Assembly (NCBI GenBank): GCA_030015575.1
Contig: CM057346.1
Span: 113,627,899 to 113,691,898, forward strand
Length of the DNA stretch: 64,000 bases
Reading direction: 5' to 3'
Source: Agapanthus africanus
Lineage: Eukaryota; Streptophyta; Magnoliopsida; Asparagales; Amaryllidaceae
Shown here piece by piece: positions 59,308-64,000 of this stretch. The notes under the pieces are model-generated. The model did not search any database. It was not told where the DNA came from and saw only the letters and a list, made by a program, of their open reading frames with translations. Made by a program: the position numbers and the translations under genes. Numbering within the stretch: position 1 is the stretch's first letter; each line of letters opens with the position of its first letter.

Positions 59308-61520
59308 TGTAGGGTTCCTAGGCATCCTAAGGAAGTCTCACAAGGCATCGAACATTCCAATTTCAAAAATTATTGGTGCCGAGAAACCCTAACACGGATC
59401 GTTTACTAAATGTTTAGGCGAAACGGAAAACTAGTTAACTATTTAACTATAGGTTAGATGCTACAACCTTTGTAGATCCGGATTTCCACCTCCTTAGCTC
59501 CACGTGGTCATGCCCTCGCTGTCCATCATGAATCCTCGACTCATCCGTCGGCTTTATCGGAAAACGGGCGAGCAAGGTCGTCGGCTTCGTGTCAAAGACG
59601 ATCTACGTCGAGGTTGCACTAGTTCAAGCTCCGACTTCACCAAGTAGTGAAACTTGTGAAGAAAACACCCAAAACCACTTGGCAAGAGGTAGAGGATGAA
59701 GAAATAGGAGGTGGGTTCACTTTTGATTTGGATTTCTCTCACTAAAACTCAAGTTGCCATTGATGTAGCAAGCTTGAAGAAGAAGAAGAAGAAGATGGTT
59801 ATGATAAGTTCTATATAAAAAGAAAATAGAAAATCAATACTTATCATAACTTAAACTAGGGTTAAGTGTAGAGAATAAACCATGGTCATTTGAGTGGGTT
59901 AGGGTTAAGCATGAAGACAAGAGTGGTTAGCAAAGTCAAAGCTTCATGAAGCTTCAACATAAAACAAATAAAGCCACCATTCTTATCTTAATCCATCTAA
60001 AATAAATAAATAAACAAATAAATAAATAAATGAATATGCAAAACCCTAATTATCAAATTAACCATGGATTAATTCTATACACTTAACTAAATGATCAAGT
60101 ATCATCAAACATGATACAAAAATGTGCACGAAAGCATATCACATATACAATGTGCATCAAGTGAGAAAAATCCGTTTAAAGTGAACCAATACTAGTTAAT
60201 GCAAAGTAATATATCAAATATATAATTATACATTAAATCATTAAATCAACACTTGATTCAATGATCCGGTCATGTCGCACATGACCGACTAGTATTCAAT
60301 GTATCGGCTTATCGAATCGATCTTCGATTCGATAACTAGGTTATATCGAATATAACCATTCGATACATATATCGCGAGAATGGAATACGGTATCACATAC
60401 ACGCATTATTCTCGGTCCTGCACATATCTCATATGCGCTCCTATTTCGTTTCGCTTGAGCCAGGAAACCTCCGTGTAGGACTCTAAAGACTCGTCAATAC
60501 GCCGGTAGCAGATGATGATCATATCAAACACCCACAAGCCGCAAGCGGTCTGCTAAACGTAACGGCCACCCGGGTATTGAGCGATCAGAAGATCGACGAG
60601 CTAGCCCGCTCACACTCCTGCGAATCCGACCAGTAACACTTACCGTACAGTCCGGTCTCTTCGTCTGATATGTCGCATATCAAGTCTAGGGGTGGTAAAC
60701 GTCAGACCCCAATAACCCGATAAGTCGTGCCGATGTGAGGCTCGTAACGGGTCGAGAAACTAATGGTAACACTTACCAGCAAATCTCTGATCAGCCCTGG
60801 CCAGGGACTTCCCTGTTACGGCCAATCGAGCACAGCGCAACATCTACCCCCAATACCGGGAGAGACGAAACCCCTCCTATCGCTCATTGCCTCCATGTGA
60901 CTCGGGACTGTACCCAAAGACCACCGTTTTGCACGCCCTCATGGACGTGGTAAGGTGGAGATCAAAGCACAGTGGGAATCACACAAGACTCTATGACGAT
61001 CTCGGGTCTACAGACTAACCTGTACAAGTGTCACCTGAGAACTGCCATCTGACGTGAGGTATAATACCATCTGGGAGTTCTCGGCGAGTCCGTCCAGTGT
61101 ACCCAGTCTCCACTGAGCACCCGTATACCATCTCTGATGTCAAACACCAATGGATATGGGATCATCCATCGCCCATCACATGGGTCGAGAAGCGTATACG
61201 CTAGTCTACTCTGGTATATCGATGCCCCGTCTCGATACACCCATGACTAGGGACCTTGAAGGATGTACTTATGGACTACCATGTCCCCACTAGTATGATC
61301 TGCATCATAGTCCAGGTTGTCAAGTACAAATCCTAAGGGCTTTACCAACATGTAACTATAAGACAGTATAAAGAGACTAGTGTACATGTTTAGATAAAGA
61401 GCAACCAGATAGCATACTATCATGTCGAGCAAGAAAGTCATCTCTATATATGTCCAAGCATCCAATATAATATACATAATCTGTACAATACTGGCCTCTA
61501 GGGCATACATACAACTAACA
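59308..61520 (-). repeat. 3' LTR of element H
   Basis: 2213 bp; on the plus strand from TGTAGGGTTCC to ACAACTAACA. It matches the LTRs of C in reverse. Palindrome block at 60232-60357, including the perfect GGTCATGT/ACATGACC arms. Confidence 0.93.
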
Positions 61521-61533
61521 ATCTCCCACTTGC
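61521..61533 (-). other. Polypurine tract of element H
   Basis: On the minus strand GCAAGTGGGAGAT, directly before the 3' LTR. Confidence 0.9.
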
Positions 61534-61534
61534 A

Positions 61535-64000
61535 CTAGGGCCAGCTGCTGTAGTATCTCATACAGAGCATCCCGAAGAGTCTCTCAAACTGTATCTGGGG
61601 AATGGCCTTCGTGAGTGGATCCGCCGTGTTGTTCTTCGTGTCAACTCTCCTGACCTCGATCTCCCGGCGATCAACTATCTCCCGAATCAGGTGATACCGC
61701 CTCAGAATATGCCTGGATCGCTGATGGGACCTGGGTTCCTTGGCTAAAGCCACAGCTCCATTGTTATCGCAATACAAAGGTATTGGATGCTTAATGGATG
61801 GAACCACACCAAGTTCAGTAATGAACTTCTTGATCCAGACAGCCTCTTTAGCAGCATCGTTGGCAGCGATGTATTCAGCCTCCATCGTCGAGTCTGCCAC
61901 GGTTTCCTGCTTGGAACTCTTCCAGCTAACCGCCCCTCCGTAAAGGGTAAAGACAAAGCCCAACTGCGACTTAGAGTCGTCCTTATCACTCTGGAAGCTC
62001 GAATCGGTAAAGGACTCCACTTGGAGCTCTCCGTTACCATACACCAAGAACATATCTCTAGTCCTTCGTAAGTACTTGAGAATGCTCTTCACAGCTGTCC
62101 AGTGACTCTCTCCAGGATCAGCTTGATACCTGCTCACTATACTTAGTGAGTATGCTACATCGGGTCTGGTACATAGCATCGCATACATGATAGAGCCTAC
62201 TGCCGAAGCATAGGGTATCCCTTGCATGCGAGCTCTCTCCAAATCAGTCTTGGGAGACATCTCTTTGGAGAGAGTGACTCCAGAGATTGTGGGCAAGTTC
62301 CCACGTTTGGACTCTTCCATACTAAACCTCTTTAGTATGGTGTCAATGTACCTAGATTGGGACAATCCCAAAATCCGTTTGGATCTATCTCTATAGATCC
62401 TGATTCCCAATATGCAGGAGGCATCACCAAGATCTTTCATCGAGAATCTTTGTGATAAGAAGAGCTTGACCGATTGCAGCATAGGAATATCATTTCCTAT
62501 CAAGAGTATGTCGTCCACGTACAATACGAGGAAGACAACCTTACTCTCTGCCACCTTCTTGTAAATACAAGGTTCATCTGGGTTTTTGACGAAATCAAAC
62601 TCTTTGATAACGACATCAAAGTAGATGTTCCAACTCCGTGATGCTTGCTTTAATTCATAAATGGATTTAAGCAGCTTGCACACCTTCCCGCTGCTCCTAC
62701 TGTCTACGAAGCCCTCTGGCTGAGTCATGTACACGCACTCTTCTAAATCACCATTTAGAAAGGCGGTCTTAACATCCATTTGCCAGATTTCGTAATCATG
62801 AAAGGCAGCAATGGCAAGCATGATCCGGATGGATTTAAGCATAGCCACTGGAGAAAAGGTTTCGTCATAGTCCACACCTGGTCTTTGACGAAAACCCTTT
62901 GCTACAAGTCTAGCTTTGAAAGTCTCCACTTTCCCATCTACACCAAGTTTCTTCTTGAAGATTCACTTGCTCCCAATGGGTTTTACCCCTTCAAGAGCAA
63001 CTTCCAAAGTCCATACTTTGTTGGTGTACATGGAATCCATCTCAGACCGCATAGCATCCAGCCATTTCACTGAGTCCCCACTCGTGATGGCCTGCTCGAA
63101 GCTAGTTGGGTCTTCATCCTCCATGATGCAATCCTCGCTCCCACCATCCATGAGAAAACCGTAGTATCTCTCAGGTTGGCGAGGAACCCTACTAGATCGG
63201 CGGAGAGGCTGAGGTTCATTGGGAGCTACTGAATCTTCTGGTTCCACTAAATCTTCAGTTACGGTTTGTGTATCTGGAACCTCTTTCAGCTCTACCACAT
63301 TGCCACTAATTTCTTTTTCAAGGAATTGCTTTTCTAAAAAGGTGGCATGTTGAGCAACAAACACTTTTTGTTCCTCACTGTGGTAGAAAAAATACCCATA
63401 AGAATTCTTTGGATATCCCACAAACTTGCAGAGAACTGACCGGGCCTCGAGCTTGTCCGGATTTTGTCTTTTGACATAGGCCGGACAACCACATATCTTA
63501 ACTCGTTTAAAATATGGTCTCTTCCCACTCCATATCTCATATGGTGTGGTAGGTACAGATTTAGATGGAACTTGATTCAATAGGTATGTTGCTGTTTCCA
63601 GCGCATAACCCCAGAAGGAAATAGGTAACTCAGCTGTGCTCATCATAGAGCGCACCATATCTAATAGGGTGCGATTCCTTCGTTCAGATACACCGTTGTG
63701 CTGTGGTGTATATGGAGGAGTCAGCTGAGAGAGAATCCCATTCTCTTTTAGGAAGTCTAGGAATTCATTGCTCAAGTATTCCCCTCCTCGATCAGATCGA
63801 AGGATTTTAATACTTTTTCCGGTTTGGTTCTCAACTTCTTGTTTATATTCCCTAAATTTCTCAAATGCTTCTGATTTGTGTTTCATCAGGAACACATACC
63901 CAAACCTAGAGAGATCGTCAGTGAATGTAATGAAGTATGAAGAACCATCCCTGGCATGTGTAGACATGGGACCGCATACATCACTATGTATAAGTCCCAA
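61535..64000 (-). pseudogene. Integrase, reverse transcriptase and RNase H of element H
   Basis: On the minus strand from the right edge: integrase core ([37 protein letters not shown], giving the D, D and E residues), the integrase C-terminal KFVGYPKNSYGY region, reverse transcriptase (KARLVAKGFRQRPGVDYDET, YVDDILLIGND) and RNase H (STMEAEYIAANDA, CDNNGAVALAKEP), ending at 61535 just before the polypurine tract. It is nearly identical in layout to C. One or two breaks are seen in the visible part. Protease and any gag lie beyond the window. Confidence 0.88.

Larger units (their letters stand above)
59308..64000 (-). mobile_element. Element H: Ty1/copia (Angela type, same family as C), 3' part
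   Basis: Minus-strand copia element inserted in G. Visible: 3' LTR (59308-61520), polypurine tract, RNase H, reverse transcriptase and integrase up to the window edge. It is highly similar to C throughout. The left flank GCAGT (59303-59307) should be its target duplication; the other copy lies outside. The visible coding part has only one or two breaks. Whether H has a gag cannot be seen. Confidence 0.92.

Noticed and set aside
1-64000. Host genes, phage or bacterial systems
   Set aside because: Every recognisable protein motif belongs to copia or gypsy elements, and intervals between them are accounted for by LTRs and leaders.

Overview
The window is plant nuclear DNA built entirely from LTR retrotransposons nested in one another. 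I see no host gene, tRNA or rRNA gene, CRISPR array or bacterial feature. The evidence for a flowering plant is Ty1/copia elements of the Angela/BARE type (LTRs opening TGTTAG and carrying ATGCCCTAGAGGC, initiator-Met-tRNA primer site TGGTATCAGAGC), a Tekay/Del-type Ty3/gypsy chromovirus with a chromodomain, and an Athila-like gag. The species cannot be named from this sequence. All elements are treated as fossils.

Layout, from host layer to newest insert. G is a plus-strand gypsy element and the lowest layer on the right: LTR pieces 34847-35210 and 56053-57343, then primer site and a decayed gag-like region to 59307. E is a plus-strand Tekay-type element, 29199-34846, visible from reverse transcriptase to the end of its 3' LTR; the rest lies left of the window. 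B is a minus-strand copia inserted in E, in pieces 1-1156, 14729-20035 and 28600-29198. A is a plus-strand copia, 1157-14728, inserted in B with target duplication TCTAT; it holds an inverted LTR (7441-9538) and a solo LTR (9764-11995, duplication CTTCT). D is a minus-strand gypsy-like element with gag and protease but no polymerase, 20036-28594, in the 5' LTR of B (duplication GGGAC). F is a minus-strand copia, 35211-56047, in G (duplication TTATG). C is a plus-strand copia, 45224-55819, in the 5' LTR of F (duplication CCCTG). H is a minus-strand copia in G, from 59308 past the right edge.

The LTR pairs of A (2045/2045 bp), C (2222/2222 bp) and D (1287/1287 bp) have equal lengths within each pair. 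By eye they differ at roughly 2% of sites or less, so these are young inserts, probably around or under a million years on a rice-like clock.

The most unusual signal is in the untranslated leaders of the copia elements. Three evenly spaced stem-loops carry the same 18-20 nt core within an element. That core differs between elements but has changed together at all three positions, with G-U-compatible compensatory changes. The LTRs of the same elements carry a block of four palindromes that also keep their pairing while changing sequence. Three of the copia copies (B, C, F) share a layout without gag. D is a second non-autonomous type, the converse of these: it has gag but no polymerase.
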